Assembly (NCBI GenBank): GCA_031771865.1
Contig: JASISA010000027.1
Coordinates: 930,001-994,000, forward strand
Source of the DNA: Nothophaeocryptopus gaeumannii
Lineage: Eukaryota > Ascomycota > Dothideomycetes > Mycosphaerellales > Mycosphaerellaceae
Direction of reading: 5' to 3'
Length of the DNA stretch: 64,000 bases
Position numbers and translations under genes: made by a program
Part shown: in pieces, positions 1 through 9,698 of the stretch
Layout of the letters: each line of letters starts with the position of its first letter
How positions within the stretch are numbered: the first letter of the stretch is position 1
The notes under the pieces: generated by a model
Databases searched by the model: none
Told to the model about the DNA's origin: nothing
The model's input: the letters and a program-made list of their open reading frames with translations, nothing else

Positions 1-267
1 CTGCTTGTCTTCATGTCGGCGGTTCTCTACCTCATGGATTTCTATGGCCCGCTCTATGGAGCTTCAGCTATGGGCGCAAATAACCTTGCGCGATACGTTG
101 TCGGAGCGGCGTTCCCATTGTTCATCATCCAGATGTATGAAGGCTTGGGCATAGGGTGGGCGACCAGTCTACTCGGATTCGTATCATTGTGTCTGACGCC
201 GATACCGTGGGCATTTTGGATATGGGGCCCTCGACTGCGAGCCAAAAGCCAATATGTTAAAAGGTAG
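1..267 (+). CDS. MFS transporter, C-terminal end (5' truncated by window)
   Basis: This is the last 88 codons of a major facilitator superfamily transporter whose start lies before the window. The frame is open from base 1. It encodes two or three hydrophobic segments (around FMSAVLYLMDFYGPLYGAS, GAAFPLFIIQMYEGLGIGWA and LLGFVSLCLTPIPWAFWIWG) and ends in a short basic tail, GPRLRAKSQYVKR. The motif 'ARYVVGAAFPLF' followed by 'GWATSLLGFVSLCLTPIPW' is typical of TM11-TM12 in the fungal DHA1 drug/polyamine group (FLU1/TPO-like), so a plasma-membrane drug or polyamine exporter is the likeliest call. Substrate cannot be judged from this fragment. No poly-cysteine or other unusual feature is visible. 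Confidence 0.75.
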   Translation: MLVFMSAVLYLMDFYGPLYGASAMGANNLARYVVGAAFPLFIIQMYEGLGIGWATSLLGFVSLCLTPIPWAFWIWGPRLRAKSQYVKR

Positions 268-662
268 ATAGACACTCTCACAAATTTGTGAATCTGCGTT
301 TGAATGTCATATCTTGTTGTCTCAGGCTGTACAGGCTCAATGACAATCTTCCTCTGCCGTCCATGAAGCGCTCGAACGTGGCAATTCCACAATGTTGAAC
401 CTGGCACGATATTTTGGACACGCGAAGATCACGTAGCATTCAGGATGTTCGGTCGTTTGAGGCGATGCCAGCCTGCTCAAGTCGAGCTCATAATCGTCTC
501 CGGTTTCCACGGACGCAGTTTAACCCACGGGTAAACCCAGATACTTTACTTTACAAGCGCCTGGCGATCGACCAGGCAGACTGAGCGCAACCTGTTTCCA
601 TGTGCGCCTCTTAGCTTTCAATTTTCGCAGTAGAGAGATCTCCTCGACTGTCCAAGGAAGAT
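268..662. other. Intergenic, nothing recognised
   Basis: Between the transporter end and the 3' end of the Myb-like gene on the other strand. The two genes converge here. I see no RNA gene or repeat; small open frames look like chance. Confidence 0.5.
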
Positions 663-1634
663 TCACCAGTCTGGCAGGCCTTGTGTTTCATTCCCCCACT
701 TCGATTGGACGGCATAGATTCCCCGTTGCAACTGCCTGGCAATTTCTGGCCATTGCAATCGGTCTGCCTTCAGCGCTCTGAGCCGCCTGATTTCTTCTTC
801 TGTCCAAAACTCATTGATGAGTTCCCGGTTAATTTCATTTACCAAGAGGTGCCGCCTGTAGCGCTCTCGCAAAGCACTTTTGCTAAGCTGAGGAAACATG
901 CATGATATTTCTGTCCAAGACTTTCCTTCAAGCCTTAGCTGGGCCAACTTTTTGGTCTCGGCAGCCTTGCGCGCAAGCTCCGCTTGTCGTGCGAGGCCTG
1001 ATCCTCCTCGAGCTTTTCCGACGAGCTTGTGACGCACACTCCCTGATGAACGCCCCAACACGTGAGCCATCTCAGCGATGGATTTGCCAGACGATTGCAT
1101 GAGCTCTAATTGCTCGTCTTCCTTTGAAGTCCATTTCCTACGCTCATACCGGGTTTCCTTGCGAGGAAGGACGTACTTGCTGACTGCGTACTTGACGCTA
1201 GGAGTAGGCCGATTCATCGTCTGAGCAATCATAGCACGAGAGTGACCCGCGATTCTGAGAGACTGGAGCTGCTGAATGTCTTCGACGCTCCACGTTGCCC
1301 GTTTGCGAATGGCTGGTCGATATTCGCCGATGTCTGCTGGAGACAATTTGCGAATACCGCGCAAGACTTTCCGAACGCCTTGCAGAGGTCTTCCGAGTCT
1401 TTGCGCAATATCCTTGGCTGTAAAACGTTCTCCGTGAAGTTTAACAACTTCCTCGAGCTCGGTTTGGGTGTAGAGTCGAAAAGTAGGTAGTCTTGTTGTA
1501 GATAGATGCCTAGCGACAGTAGTGATCTTTCCGGAACATGGTGGTCGCAGCCAAGTAGAACTACGGAGCAGGAGGAAGCGGCCCGGCAGATTCGAGAACT
1601 GGACAGGCCGGCTCAGTGACCAGGGAAGAGCCAT
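663..1634 (-). CDS. Multi-repeat Myb/SANT-like protein with mitochondrial-type presequence (paralogue A)
   Basis: Single-exon frame. An in-frame ATG at 1688 would add 18 acidic residues. I prefer the ATG at 1634 because it exposes an Arg-rich, Ser/Thr-rich leader with no acidic residues for about 50 positions, ending near HLSTTRLPTFRLYTQTE, which resembles a mitochondrial presequence with an R-x-Y cleavage site. After it come about five helix-turn-helix repeats of about 45-50 residues, each with an initial W or aromatic residue, an acidic cluster, an A-x-x-(L/M)-x-R turn and a basic recognition helix: 'RATWSVED...MNRPTPSVKYAV', 'RRKWTSKED...LGRSSGSVRHKL', 'FWTEEEIRRL...LQRGIYAVQSKW'. The same architecture recurs at 4931 and 48850. 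Known family context: Myb/SANT-like or homeodomain-like DNA-binding folds. The mitochondrial location and any DNA target are inference. Confidence 0.75.
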   Translation of the reverse strand: MALPWSLSRPVQFSNLPGRFLLLRSSTWLRPPCSGKITTVARHLSTTRLPTFRLYTQTELEEVVKLHGERFTAKDIAQRLGRPLQGVRKVLRGIRKLSPADIGEYRPAIRKRATWSVEDIQQLQSLRIAGHSRAMIAQTMNRPTPSVKYAVSKYVLPRKETRYERRKWTSKEDEQLELMQSSGKSIAEMAHVLGRSSGSVRHKLVGKARGGSGLARQAELARKAAETKKLAQLRLEGKSWTEISCMFPQLSKSALRERYRRHLLVNEINRELINEFWTEEEIRRLRALKADRLQWPEIARQLQRGIYAVQSKWGNETQGLPDW

Positions 1635-1701
1635 TTCTAATTCATGATCCTGAAATTTCTCCTTGTCGTCAGAGCCGCATCCCGTCATTGCGTGCCGTCC
1701 C

Positions 1702-1726
1702 TTGATGAAGTGTTGTTGTTATTGTT
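1702..1726. repeat. (TTG)n-type microsatellite
   Basis: A short run of GTT/TTG triplets interrupted by one ATT, in the presumed 5' region of the upstream Myb-like gene. Simple repeat only. Confidence 0.7.
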
Positions 1727-2052
1727 GTTGTGATTTGGTATTATTCGACTTCAAAGCGCGGACGCGACCACGGGATGTCTGCAGTCTGGAGTCTGGACTT
1801 CGCGGGCCGAGTCAAAACCGATACAGCTCCGTGACGCCTGAGGCACTACAAAGATCTCTCACAGCGGCGGGAGAACGAGACTGATCTTGTACTGTCAAGT
1901 ATTCGACTGGCTTATCACTGACCACATTACGATTATAATCATCAATCCATCCACCCATCCGATGCCACCTCACTCATGCTCAATAACACCACCCGATGCC
2001 ACCTCTCTCATGCCCAGTAGTACCACCCGATGCCCCATCCCCCGTCCCAATC

Positions 2053-3343
2053 CTACTCATAAATATAACACCACTTCCCCTCTCTACCCTGCGGCGCCTC
2101 CTCAATCCTTATCCCCTCAAACCCATCATTCACACCCAACGTAATCACATCCTCCACTGTCGCATTCCTACTCGGTGGACTGTTCAAATGCGTTATCGTG
2201 CCTGCAACCTCCTCCAACCTCTCACCCAGCTTCTGATTCTGCCATATCCAATATACCCGATCAATCTGGGCGTGGGAGATAGAACCAAGGGTCTCCAGGG
2301 GAAACGAAGAAATCGCCTCCTGGGTCTCCGCCGACGATATGGTGGCCTGCTGTGTGGACACCGTATTGGGGTACACCGTAGTCGAAGGGACCTTGAAGCT
2401 CATCTTGGAAATGGGCGAGGGTGGGTGAGTTGATGACAGAAGAAGTGTTGAAGTCGTCTGCACCCAGCGCCGACTGCAGAGAAAGATCCCTCCTCAGACA
2501 CCTCGGGTTATACCCCAGTCCATCAGCCCTCGGATTCGCCGTCGTAGCATTCGGCTTCAAACCCATCAAAACCACAGGTCCAAGAGCGACAATCATATCC
2601 GCAAACGGCCCGGAGCTGACGCAGCCACCAGCTCCTTGCGGGTTGAGTTGGACCAGGGAGGCGTTTTGAGATGGGAGACAGATCGTTTCGCGGTCTGCAG
2701 ACGGGGCTCCGTTGCCGCTTATAGAGGTTTCTGAGCCGTCGAAGATAGGAGCGTCGATGACGGAGTTGGATAGACGGGCCCAATTGATGTAGGGCTGGTA
2801 GCCTAAGTAGCCGCATTCTTGACGGAGGGCGGTTTCGTAGGTGTGCAGGAAGTAGCGGTGCCAGGTGAGGAAATTGCCCTGGGTTGAGTCAGTACGGTGG
2901 TAGTATTGATGTTGGTGTCAACGCACTGTTGAGTGAATTGTTGTGGTCTGGTTCAAATGAGTTCCAACAAAGTCGTCGAATCGGCTCTTCGCTCCTGGTG
3001 CAAGATTGCCGCTGATCGAAGGCTTGGTCTGTAAGCATCGGACGGCTTTGATGTAGTCTTTCTTCTCGTCTGGGGAGAGTGAGTCCCATTCCTTCCGTCT
3101 GATGGCTGTCTCGAGTGTGCATGTCGAGCTCGTGCTGTTTTGTGATGAAAGGTATGTTCTTAAGTTCTGCAGTCCCTTCGCCGCCAAAGCATCTGATTGA
3201 CTCGTTGATCCGGGTATCCATTTTCTCTCTGGCTGCCCGTATTGATGTTCGGGGAATCGAGGTGGGCCTCTCCAGGGGCCTAGTGATGGGAGAGCAAAGG
3301 CAGAAGATATGAAATGCAGACACAGCAGAGCGAAGAAATGCAT
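2053..3343 (-). pseudogene. Secreted tyrosinase with a frameshift at the CuB site
   Basis: A type-3 copper monooxygenase (common central domain of tyrosinase), the enzyme class that oxidises phenols to o-quinones. Exon 1 is 3343-2927 and starts with a signal peptide (MHFFALLCLHFISSAFA). A 48-nt intron lies at 2879-2926 (GTGCGT donor, CTGAC branch, CAG acceptor). Exon 2 is 2878-2053. CuA is recognisable in FVGTHLNQTTTIHS and, after the intron, NFLTWHRYFLHTYE. CuB begins with GVHTAGHHIVGG and GDFFVSPGDPWFYL. At about 2271-2276 the frame breaks: the expected LHHAQIDRVYWIWQ is split, and 'HAQIDRVYWIWQNQ' continues in another frame to the stop at 2053. Exon 2 is 826 nt, one more than a multiple of three, so this is a +1 or -2 change. 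It may be real inactivation or an assembly indel. Confidence 0.8.
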
Positions 3344-4075
3344 CTTGCAAGGCTCCTCCGCGACCCAAACAGACTAAGATGAGGGGTATCTCAAAAGAAA
3401 GATAAGAAAGTCGTGAGTGATCGAAAGGCGAATGCCTACCGGATGACCTTCATATACAAGTTCTCACCGCGTTTGGCTATCATACAGTACGTAAGGACGA
3501 AAAGCTCACCGGCATGGCATGGAATCGGGACGGACTTTCGTGCGGTGCGGTGCGGTGGTCCTGAGAAGTGCTGTCATGAGTCTGTACCCAAAGCAAGTGG
3601 CACAGGAGAGGCGCAAGGCCTCAGCAACGCTGCAAAGCTACAAATCTCGCAGCAAGCAGGCGAGCAATCATAGAGAAAAACTCACTTCTGCGCTACGCAT
3701 GCGCGCAGCGCTTCACTGTGACGATCAATCTCACTTCGCCTAGCTCGTCAGCAAGCCTTGCATGCAGGACTATACCGCATATGCATGTCACAAGGATGTT
3801 TGCGGCTATCGGCAGGCCTCCGATATGCTCGGTGGAGTCGATTGCTCGCGACAGGAAGCTTGGTATCATTGGAACGGAAGCCATCGGTGCTGATCGGCGT
3901 TGATGTACCTGAGGAGAGAAGGTTGTTGCATCTGTTCCATGCTCGGCTCGCGGGTATCGATATGCAGTCAATGAAACCTGTATGCTAATGTTGCGGCGGA
4001 CACTGAAACGTGGGCAGATAGCATTGGTTGAATGTCTTCGAGACTTAATACTTTGGCGTATACTGTGGGATGTTT
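3344..4075. other. Intergenic, no gene recognised
   Basis: Upstream of the tyrosinase and up to the inverted-repeat element. Only short overlapping open frames on both strands without protein-like composition; a possible promoter region for the tyrosinase. Confidence 0.4.
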
Positions 4076-4169
4076 CGAGCCTCTCGGGTGACACAAAAAG
4101 CCGAACACCCTCTCAGAATCAGAAATTTGGTGACAAGCTTCCGGCTTATTTTGTCACCCGAGAGCGAGC
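4076..4169. mobile_element. Short inverted-repeat element (MITE-like), copy 1, with 5-bp target duplication
   Basis: An 84-bp element at 4081-4164 begins CTCTCGGGTGAC...AAAAGCCG and ends with the near-perfect inverse CGGCTTATTTTGTCACCCGAGAG split around a short centre (about 23-bp terminal inverted repeats with few mismatches). It is flanked on both sides by CGAGC (4076-4080 and 4165-4169), a direct 5-bp repeat that looks like a target-site duplication. A second diverged copy lies at 27129-27207 with a 4/5 matching duplication. It has no coding capacity, so it would be a non-autonomous element mobilised in trans. The superfamily is not assignable from the ends alone. Confidence 0.7.
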
Positions 4170-4930
4170 GTATCTTGTCCTTGGAGCGATGAGTTGTATC
4201 GTGAAGAATCAAGATTCCACTGAGTGTCAAGGACAATCCCTGTTGATGGCGTCGGAGAATAGGTGACGCGCATTGCCGAAACGGAGGTCTGGATTAATTC
4301 TCCGAACGCTAGCAGAGTATCTTCCAGGTGGGGGTCCTTTTAATAGGGTCAATATATCATCGCGTAGCAGTCGCGCTACAGACTTCAGAAGTGAAGAGAA
4401 GAAGTCGGTGAAAAGAAACGGGCGAGCGATCCCGGTGCCCCGTGGCACTCCAGCTGCTGTTCTTCTGGATGGGAATGCCTGCATCCACGAAGCATGTGGA
4501 GTGTTGCACAGCCTGAGTGGCTGCCGCAGCTCAAGACTCGATTGTCTGCCACGAGGAAGGCAGGAGGCTGTTGTGATCGTCAGGATCCTTCGGTGAGGAC
4601 TGCCTCACTGGACGACATGACATGGCGAGTCCTGTTCAGCAAAGCCTCGTCAGCCGAATGCATCCGCGCCTTCAGATGCCAGAGTATCAAGAAGACCCCG
4701 AAGGCTATTTCCTGCTGACGTGGATTATCAGCGTGCATACGTGTAGAGGGTGTGGTCGGCTGAGACCGCGTACTGCATGGCAAGCATTCGACTAGTCGCC
4801 AAAGTCGGTGTTGGAATGTGCACTCAGTGGCGACGGGCAGATTGTATCCCTCAACTTCGATGATTGTTGTCGTCGCGAGAGCCGTGAGCAATTACATAAG
4901 GCGAGGCCATTTGATGCGCAGGTTTGCCCC
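4170..4930. other. Intergenic, no gene recognised
   Basis: Between the inverted-repeat element and the 3' end of the second Myb-like gene. Overlapping short frames on both strands, none with recognisable motifs. Confidence 0.4.
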
Positions 4931-6082
4931 CTACCCTGTGGATATCTCTGAACGCTTGGGTGCACGCCGTGACTTCCACTTTGCTGCTTCCTCGTAGCGT
5001 CCCAGTCTCATGATTTCTGCTCTGAGACGCCTACGGACAGTCGCTCGTTGCCAGCCCATGTTTGACGCAATGGAGCTGAAGCCAACACCTTCGTCATACA
5101 GTTGCAACGCTTTTGATGTCTCCGCTTCGGTCCATCTTCTCGCGGATCTAGGTTTCGGCTCCACGTTCGGCTTCGGGTTCGAAATACGTTGTACGGTGTT
5201 GCAGCTCCTTTCAGTCAATGTCGAAATTGTAGGGACCGAAAGTCCCCATGCCTTCAACATGATGATTCTCTCACGTTCTACAGAGGAGGCACGATTTGAC
5301 GCCGACTTGAGATCGTCGACCTCCCCGGAATGGCGCACGAAATGACCCACACTCCCTTCCGATCGCCCCAGCTCGGCTGCGATGATACTCTTGGGCTCTC
5401 CCCTGGCCATCATGTCGCGTATTGCCGCACGCTCTTCCGTGGTGAATGGCCTATGGGACGTTCCGGTAGCCCTGAGGTGCGGGGCGCACACACGATTGTA
5501 GCGGTATCGAATGGCTGTCGAAGAACATCCGAGTTCCCTGGCGATCGACTTGAACAGCTGTCCCTCTTGTACGCGTTGCAGTATTCGAGCATCCGCTTCA
5601 GCACTAGTCAACATTTTGAGAGGACCGAAATGTTTCTTGGGTGTGACGGAGCTTGCGTGTGGATCTTGAGACCTTATACGGGTATACCGGTACCGAACAC
5701 CCCCAATGCTACGCCCGAGCTCAGCCGCAATAGCTTTCCATCTTTTGCGCTCTCGACGGCCTCGTATGATGGCAGCGTCGTCGTCGAGGGTGTAGTACTC
5801 CACGACCCTGGGATCTTGGCGTAAGAACTCATGATGCCGAGACTTAACACTCCCTTCCGACCTTCCAAGTTCGACACCAATGTCTGCGAAAGTGCGGCCT
5901 TGCGCGAGACGTTTGACGACAAGTGCGTCCTCCTCAGCATTGTAGGGCTGTCCGGCTCGCCCAAAAGTAGTTTGACTACGGTAGAGAAGTCCTCTGATAG
6001 ACACGACGGAAGGTCTCTGGAGAGTCCTGACTCGTCGACATTGTCTGCACCAGAGTCCCGGTGAGATGGAGCGAGGAAGCAT
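4931..6082 (-). CDS. Multi-repeat Myb/SANT-like protein with mitochondrial-type presequence (paralogue B)
   Basis: Single exon of 383 codons. The ATG at 6082 is the first in the frame. The first 45 or so residues are strongly basic and free of acidic residues (MLPRSISPGLWCRQCRRVR, then RGLLYRSQTTFGRAG), a textbook matrix-targeting profile. It is followed by about six tandem helix-turn-helix repeats: 'PYNAEEDALVV...LGRSEGSVKSRH', 'YYTLDDDAAII...LGRSIGGVRYRY', 'LTSAEADARIL...LGCSSTAIRYRY', 'PFTTEERAAIR...LGRSEGSVGHFV', a degenerate fifth, and 'RRWTEAETSKA...MGWQRATVRRRL'. The GRS-x-x-(G/S)-V-(R/K)-x-R recognition-helix pattern is shared with the paralogues at 663 and 48850. Both folds and repeat spacing suggest nucleic-acid binding; mitochondrial action is inferred only from the leader. 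Confidence 0.75.
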   Translation of the reverse strand: MLPRSISPGLWCRQCRRVRTLQRPSVVSIRGLLYRSQTTFGRAGQPYNAEEDALVVKRLAQGRTFADIGVELGRSEGSVKSRHHEFLRQDPRVVEYYTLDDDAAIIRGRRERKRWKAIAAELGRSIGGVRYRYTRIRSQDPHASSVTPKKHFGPLKMLTSAEADARILQRVQEGQLFKSIARELGCSSTAIRYRYNRVCAPHLRATGTSHRPFTTEERAAIRDMMARGEPKSIIAAELGRSEGSVGHFVRHSGEVDDLKSASNRASSVERERIIMLKAWGLSVPTISTLTERSCNTVQRISNPKPNVEPKPRSARRWTEAETSKALQLYDEGVGFSSIASNMGWQRATVRRRLRAEIMRLGRYEEAAKWKSRRAPKRSEISTG

Positions 6083-6481
6083 ATGCCCCAGCAATACTGC
6101 GCCGTGAAGTTGAAACCAGGCCTCTGTTCAGCGTAGTCCGGTGTCGTCGGGATGTCGAAGCCGCGTGATCGGGATGCTCCTTGCCCCCTAGGACAGGCCT
6201 TCGCTATCGCTAACAGGGCTCTAGTGGCGGACTGATCACTTGAAGTCGTCAAGTTGTCAGAAAGGTGTTCTCTTCAGCAGTCCAGATTGTGAACGGAGAT
6301 GTAGTTTGAAAGAATCCTGATGAGGGACGCTTGGTGTTGTTGATGTGATGCGATGTCCGTGAAGCGAATGACTTTCGGCTCGCGCAGCCAGTTCCGCTCC
6401 TGTCATCAACAGACATCAAAGTTCCCGACCCGAACTCGAAACATCAACTCCAACATCACGTCTCCCACCACGATCCACACA
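6083..6481. other. Divergent promoter region
   Basis: The 399-bp gap between the divergently transcribed Myb-like gene B and SURF1. Both genes are predicted to act in mitochondria, so shared control is possible. No clear TATA box or other element was identified. Confidence 0.4.
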
Positions 6482-7558
6482 ATGGATCGCTCGCGGATAC
6501 TCTGGAATGGCGTTGGTCGAGCATCTCTAGCTGAAAGTCTCACGACCATCACCCGCCCGAAAATCCAACCGCGCTGGATATGCAACCAATGCGCTCGCCA
6601 ATACCACCACTCCAGACCTCAAACGACAACGACACCCATAAGATCGCACCTCTCCTCCCAAAGCTCGCGCTCTAGCAGGCCCCTCCGATCGTCTCTCCGC
6701 TCCCAACGTCGCCCCCAATCCACAAACCAACAACCCGCCGACAACCCTGAGTTTACCTCCATAGTCGACAACCCACCCGTCCTCGTCCGCGCAGGGAAGA
6801 GACACAACCGATGGGGCTTACTCGTATTAGCCACAATCCCCATAACAGCCTTTTTTCTAGGCTGCTGGCAAGTGCAACGACTCGGCTGGAAAACAAACTT
6901 GATAGCGAAATTCGAAGACCGCTTAATTCGAGACCCTCTCCCTCTCCCACCAGCCATCGATCCAGAGGCGATAAAAGATTTCGATTATAGACGTGTATGG
7001 GCGAGAGGGAAGCTCAGACATGATAGAGAGATGTTGATCGGTCCGAGGACGATGGATGGAGAAGATGGATACCTCGTGATCACACCTCTGGACAGGACAG
7101 ATCAATTCGAAGGATACGAGGGCAACACCACGATATTGGTAAACCGCGGTTGGATACCAAAGAACAAAGCCTCCCAGTCCACTCGCCCAGAGGGCTTACC
7201 GACAGGAGAGGTAGTCGTGCAAGGCCTTCTCCGCGAACCCTGGAAAAAGAACACCTTCACACCAGACAACAAGCCCGAAGAGGGAAAATGGTATTTCCCC
7301 GACGTATACCAAATGGCTTCCTTTGCGGGTAGCCAACCGGTCTGGATTGAAGAGACGATGAAATCAGATTTGTTGGAGACGTACCGCCGGAATGAGAAAG
7401 GTATACCAGTGGGAAGACCGGCAGAGGTCAATCTCAGGAATAACCATACGCAATACATTTTCACGTGGTTTTCACTGAGTTTTGCGACGAGTATCATGAT
7501 GTGGATGGTTGTAAAACGGCCGCCAGGGAGGGGCGTGAGGCAAAATCGGGGTTGGTAA
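6482..7558 (+). CDS. SHY1: SURF1/Shy1 cytochrome c oxidase assembly factor
   Basis: SURF1-family protein of the mitochondrial inner membrane that helps haem a insertion and Cox1 maturation during complex IV assembly. The start ATG at 6482 (MDRSRILWNG) gives a 358-residue protein. An upstream in-frame ATG at 6353 would add 43 residues and is less likely. The N-terminus is basic and Ser/Thr-rich to about residue 90 (targeting region). TM1 follows (LLVLATIPITAFFLGCWQVQ) with the hallmark 'GCWQVQRLGWK'. The intermembrane-space domain has 'RRVWARGKLRHDREMLIGPR', 'ILVNRGWIPK' and 'GLLREPWKKNTFTPDN'. TM2 is near the C-terminus (YIFTWFSLSFATSIMMWMV). Length and both membrane spans match the family, and the frame is intact. 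It converges with RPN5. Confidence 0.95.
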   Translation: MDRSRILWNGVGRASLAESLTTITRPKIQPRWICNQCARQYHHSRPQTTTTPIRSHLSSQSSRSSRPLRSSLRSQRRPQSTNQQPADNPEFTSIVDNPPVLVRAGKRHNRWGLLVLATIPITAFFLGCWQVQRLGWKTNLIAKFEDRLIRDPLPLPPAIDPEAIKDFDYRRVWARGKLRHDREMLIGPRTMDGEDGYLVITPLDRTDQFEGYEGNTTILVNRGWIPKNKASQSTRPEGLPTGEVVVQGLLREPWKKNTFTPDNKPEEGKWYFPDVYQMASFAGSQPVWIEETMKSDLLETYRRNEKGIPVGRPAEVNLRNNHTQYIFTWFSLSFATSIMMWMVVKRPPGRGVRQNRGW

Positions 7559-7777
7559 AAGAAGCAAGTCTGCTGAGAGCGCGGGGGATTCCAAGGCTGT
7601 ATGCCTATACGCATTGCAAGGACCGAGTGCAGAAGCGACGAGACATGGCAACGGGAAGGAGTTCTCAATTGTATATCTGTATTATACAGCATGGGCTCAT
7701 GCTAGCACTAAAGCTACATATCTCATGCACGCTCGTGGCTGAAGGGCATCGCATTGCGAGAGTCAGGACGTTCCGAG

Positions 7778-8092
7778 CTACGACGTAGCACCAAGACCCA
7801 TTTCCTCAATTTCACCAAGCTCATCACCACGAGCATTCCGAATGAAGACCCAGTCATTCGCTTCTGCTTCTTCATCGAGCAGAAGCACTCCCTCCTCATC
7901 GCAGCACATCGGATGCTCCTGCATGAGACCGCAGACAGAACACTCAATCCCGCTGCCGACTCTTGTCCCATCCGGTCGAATCTGCTCGAATTCCAGGTCG
8001 CCGCAAGCGCCCCTCCACCATCGCGACAGTCCTCCGCTCTCGTGGACGTCCCATATTTTGCCTTCGTATACGACTGTGCCGCCCGGGGCCTC
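7778..8092 (-). CDS. 104-codon open frame directly continuing from the RPN5 stop codon
   Basis: Immediately after the RPN5 TAG (8093-8095) the same reading frame stays open for 104 codons to a TAG at 7778. The translation is protein-like rather than random: 'TVVYEGKIWDVHESGG', 'LSRWWRGACGDLEFEQIRPD', 'GIECSVCGLMQEHPMCCDEE', 'EANDWVFIRNARGDELGEI'. It contains a CxxC and a CC pair, several Trp residues and GNN-rich codons. It has no usable ATG near its beginning. Options are stop-codon readthrough, an alternatively spliced RPN5 C-terminus, or the last exon of a separate gene whose 5' exon overlaps RPN5. No known domain recognised. Function unknown. Confidence 0.35.
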   Translation of the reverse strand, partial: EAPGGTVVYEGKIWDVHESGGLSRWWRGACGDLEFEQIRPDGTRVGSGIECSVCGLMQEHPMCCDEEGVLLLDEEAEANDWVFIRNARGDELGEIEEMGLGATS

Positions 8093-9698
8093 CTATGCTT
8101 TGGCGCTGGCTTTCTCCTTCTTCTCCGTCGCAGGCTGTATTCTTGCCATCATCTCCTCCTTCGTGATCAGATGGTCGATTCGCTCCAACAGTCCGAGGAG
8201 TGACTTCATGTTTCCAGACCACTCGTTCAGAACCTCGTCGGCGTCACGCTTCTTCTCGAAGCTGACGATTTGTGCGGGTCGGTCGATGCGGGCGTAGATG
8301 GTTTTGCTGGTGACGAGATCGGAAATGTATTTCTCGGTCTCTTGTGCTGGAAGGTCGAGAAGGGAGGTGAGGCGGTTGAAGTGGATGCGAGTGTAGTATT
8401 TCGCGATGACGCGGACATTGTGCTCGATAACGCGCTTTCGGAAGTCGAGCCAGCGCTGGTGGGCTTTCGGGTCCTTGGGGCTCTTGGAGCTGGAGAAGAT
8501 GTCGGTGCTGGTGAGTTGAGAAGCGAAGTTGGATTCGATGGCTGGCCAGCGCATGAGCTCGGGCACAGTGAACCGCTTCAGAAGCTCAGCCTCTGTTGGA
8601 CATGATGTGGCGATTCGGCTGTCCTGTGCGATGCGGTGGAGCAGATCGGATTGCTCGTTGTCGTATGGAGCAAGCAGAACGAAGTAGACGACTCGCTGCA
8701 ATGCTGCCGCTAGCTTGTCCGGATCATTCTCCACTGCCTTTGTATCCAGCACTTGGCGATAGTGCTTGCAAGCATCGAGGTACTTGTCGTCGTTCTTCGC
8801 GATTGTGATCTGCTGCTCGTAATATCGCAGCTTGAGGTCCGTGACATCGTCATCTTCCGGCTCTTCAACGTCACCAATTGTCCCATCTGCTCGCATCCGC
8901 TCCCGCTCTTCCTTCTGCTTCTTCTCTTTCTCGATTTGCTCTGCTGACTTCTTTGGCTTGCGATTGAAGTATCGTGTGCTAATCTTGCGGGCAAGAATGC
9001 CCCCTTGTGTGAAGTCGCCGTCCTCAATGCAGAGCGCCACTTGGTCCAAGATGAATTCCGTCTTCTCTCTCCGCGTCATCGACCCGAATGTCTCGACCTG
9101 CAGCTCACAGAGAGTATCCTTTGCCGCTGTGATATCCCCCTTGGAGTGCTTGATGTTGGACAGTACTCGGGTGACACGCGCGCGCTCGACCTCGACGAAG
9201 ATCTATCATTTTGAATGAGTATCCCGAATTCGCCCATTACCGTCCTGTCAGTACATACCTTGCCCTCTGTTACTGTCCGCAGTGTCTCAATCACGCTCAG
9301 CTTCACCTCCATGTTGGGCTTCTCATCCAAGAAGCCCATGACAACCTGGACCATCTTGGTGATGGCCTGTTTAAGCTGACCATGCTTCTTGCTGAGCAGC
9401 TGCACCTGCTCGTTCAGCAAACTCCAATCACCAGACTCTTTCGATATTGTGACGATGGATACGAGGAGGCGCGAGGTGGATGGGAGATCGGATGCTTGTC
9501 GCGTTTGCTTCTCGAGGGCGAGCAGCTTGTCGATGGCTTGTTGTGTTTGGCCATTCTATGACAAAACATCAGTATGTGAGATTCAGTCTGCGGTAGATCA
9601 CTGTATCCTACTTTGGCGAGCTTCTCGGCTTCTGGCAGAGCAGCGTCGACTTCCTTGGTGAAGTCCTTGTCGGCCTTCAAGATGGTGCCGTCCGACAT
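8093..9698 (-). CDS. RPN5: 26S proteasome regulatory subunit Rpn5 (PSMD12)
   Basis: Non-ATPase lid subunit of the 26S proteasome; the family has TPR-like helical repeats followed by a C-terminal PCI domain. Three exons: 9698-9612, 9555-9259 and 9202-8093, with two 56-nt introns (GTAGGA...CATAG and GTATGT...GATAG, both with ACTGA(T/C) branch-like sites). The total is 497 codons plus stop. It starts MSDGTILKADKDFTKEVD. Recognisable stretches are 'QVVMGFLDEKPNMEVKLSVI', 'DQVALCIEDGDFTQGGILAR', 'RKISTRYFNRK' and the PCI/winged-helix end 'TSLLDLPAQETEKYISDLV...IDRPAQIVSF'. The end 'LLERIDHLITKEEMMARIQ' is where the family normally stops; a short Lys/Ala tail follows. An unusual open frame continues in phase after the stop (7778-8092). 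Confidence 0.95.

Noticed and set aside
6353..6481. Earlier in-frame ATG for SURF1
   Set aside because: It would add 43 residues before a good leader; the ATG at 6482 gives a normal targeting sequence and family length.
9170..9185. CTCGGGTGACAC resembling the end of the inverted-repeat element
   Set aside because: Lies within RPN5 coding sequence, with no inverse partner nearby.
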